5,883 nt of DNA, taken from assembly GCA_007133255.1 (NCBI GenBank), contig SLMY01000026.1, positions 1 through 5,883 of the forward strand. The letters run 5' to 3'. Each line of letters starts with the position of its first letter. Positions within the stretch are counted from its first letter, which is position 1. The notes below the pieces were generated by a model that had not been told where the DNA came from, did not search any database, and was given only the letters and a program-made list of their open reading frames with translations. The stretch is from Clostridiales bacterium (GTDB taxonomy: Bacteria; Bacillota; Clostridia; Saccharofermentanales; UBA5734). Below, one piece after another: positions 5,212 through 5,883 of the stretch. The position numbers and the translations under genes are program-made.

Positions 5212-5883
5212 ATGCCTTTTTCGATTATCCGTAACGACATCACGAAAATGAAGGTTGACGCGATTGTTAACGCCGCCAACACCGGGCTTACGCAGGGAGG
5301 CGGTGTCTGCGGCGCCATCTTTAGGTCAGCCGGCGCGGATAAATTGCAGGCAGCCTGCGATGAGCTCGCGCCGATTCAGACAGGGGAGGCCGTTTTGACG
5401 CCGGGTTTTGATCTGCCGGCTCGCGTTATTATTCATACAGCCGGTCCGGTTTATCAGGATGGGCGGCACGGAGAAAAAGAACTGCTGCAGGCCTGTTACC
5501 GTAACAGCCTGAAACTGGCCGCTGAGAACAACTGCGGCAGTATTGCCTTTCCGCTGATATCCAGCGGCATATACGGCTACCCGAAAGCACAGGCTTTGCA
5601 GGTGGCAACTGAAACCATTCAAATCTTTCTGGAGCAGCACGAGCTTGACGTTTATCTGGTCGTCTTTGACCGCGACACGTTTGTGATCAGCGAAAAACTG
5701 CTGGGCAATGTGTCCAGTTATATCAGTGAGCATTATGTTGATCAGCACATAGATAAAAGACGAAGTCAGGTTAGACGAGATGAGCTCAACAGCCCAATCC
5801 GGATGGAAGAAGACAAAGCTTTATATGCGCCAGATGCTGCGCTCAGGCGAACCGATGCCGCTGCGGATACAAAAGAAGAAAAA
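5212..5883 (+). CDS. Macro-domain (ADP-ribose-binding-like) protein, long form, 3' end outside window
   Basis: 224 residues are visible with no stop. Residues 1-165 or so form a macro domain: VDAIVNAAN (15-23) and PLISSGIYGYP (114-124) are its two hallmark ligand loops, and IIHTAGPVY is a core strand. Macro domains bind or cleave ADP-ribose, or reverse ADP-ribosylation. The loop normally read as GGGGVDGAIH is here QGGGVCGAIF, so C33 and F37 replace the Asp and His linked to deacetylase/hydrolase activity in the YmdB/MacroD type. From about 175 on the chain is charged and low in complexity (DKRRSQVRRDE, AAADTKEEK), like a linker. From memory, a long form in Bacillota (about 340 residues) continues into a helical C-terminal domain; that is expected here but not seen. 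The start follows GGGAG (5200-5204). It is probably functionally separate from the sugar enzymes. Confidence 0.9.
   Translation, partial: MPFSIIRNDITKMKVDAIVNAANTGLTQGGGVCGAIFRSAGADKLQAACDELAPIQTGEAVLTPGFDLPARVIIHTAGPVYQDGRHGEKELLQACYRNSLKLAAENNCGSIAFPLISSGIYGYPKAQALQVATETIQIFLEQHELDVYLVVFDRDTFVISEKLLGNVSSYISEHYVDQHIDKRRSQVRRDELNSPIRMEEDKALYAPDAALRRTDAAADTKEEK

Noticed and set aside
5326..5748. 140-residue minus-strand open frame
   Set aside because: It is antisense to the macro domain, whose frame carries clear conserved motifs.

Overview
The window looks like a catabolic stretch from a bacterium with strong Shine-Dalgarno sites (GGGAGG, AAGGAG), moderately GC-rich genes and AT-rich spacers. 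This suggests a member of the Bacillota, perhaps Clostridia or Negativicutes. The long-form macro-domain protein at the right edge points the same way. The taxonomic call is an inference; no RNA gene or marker gene is present. All recognisable genes lie on the + strand.

Layout: bases 3-77 read as the C-terminal tail of an unidentified protein and are followed by a hairpin terminator (114-139). A non-coding leader runs to 481, with a possible promoter (310-338) and a near-perfect 19-bp palindrome (451-469) just before the first complete gene. An extended-SDR epimerase/dehydrogenase (482-1387) and a Gfo/Idh/MocA oxidoreductase (1404-2537) are 16 bases apart and surely co-transcribed. A 253-base gap with an AT-rich inverted repeat precedes a xylose-isomerase-like TIM-barrel isomerase/epimerase (2791-3612). 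A perfect 12-bp hairpin follows it. A second Gfo/Idh/MocA oxidoreductase (3854-5038) has what looks like its own extended -10 promoter, with two overlapping palindromes across the -35. After a 173-base gap with a short direct repeat comes a macro-domain protein (5212 to the right edge, incomplete).

Working together: two NAD(P)-dependent oxidoreductases of the sugar/inositol dehydrogenase superfamily, one sugar-acting SDR and one TIM-barrel isomerase/epimerase form a typical set for oxidising, epimerising and re-reducing an uncommon sugar, polyol, uronate or glycoside through keto intermediates. No transporter, kinase, glycosidase or regulator lies in the window, so the substrate cannot be named. 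The macro-domain protein is probably a separate function (ADP-ribose or nucleotide-linked signalling).

The most notable points are departures from family consensus at key positions: NKT in place of EKP in the first oxidoreductase, His in place of the metal-binding Asp in the TIM-barrel protein, and Cys and Phe in place of the usual Asp and His in the macro domain. I see no clear evidence of a wholly new system.
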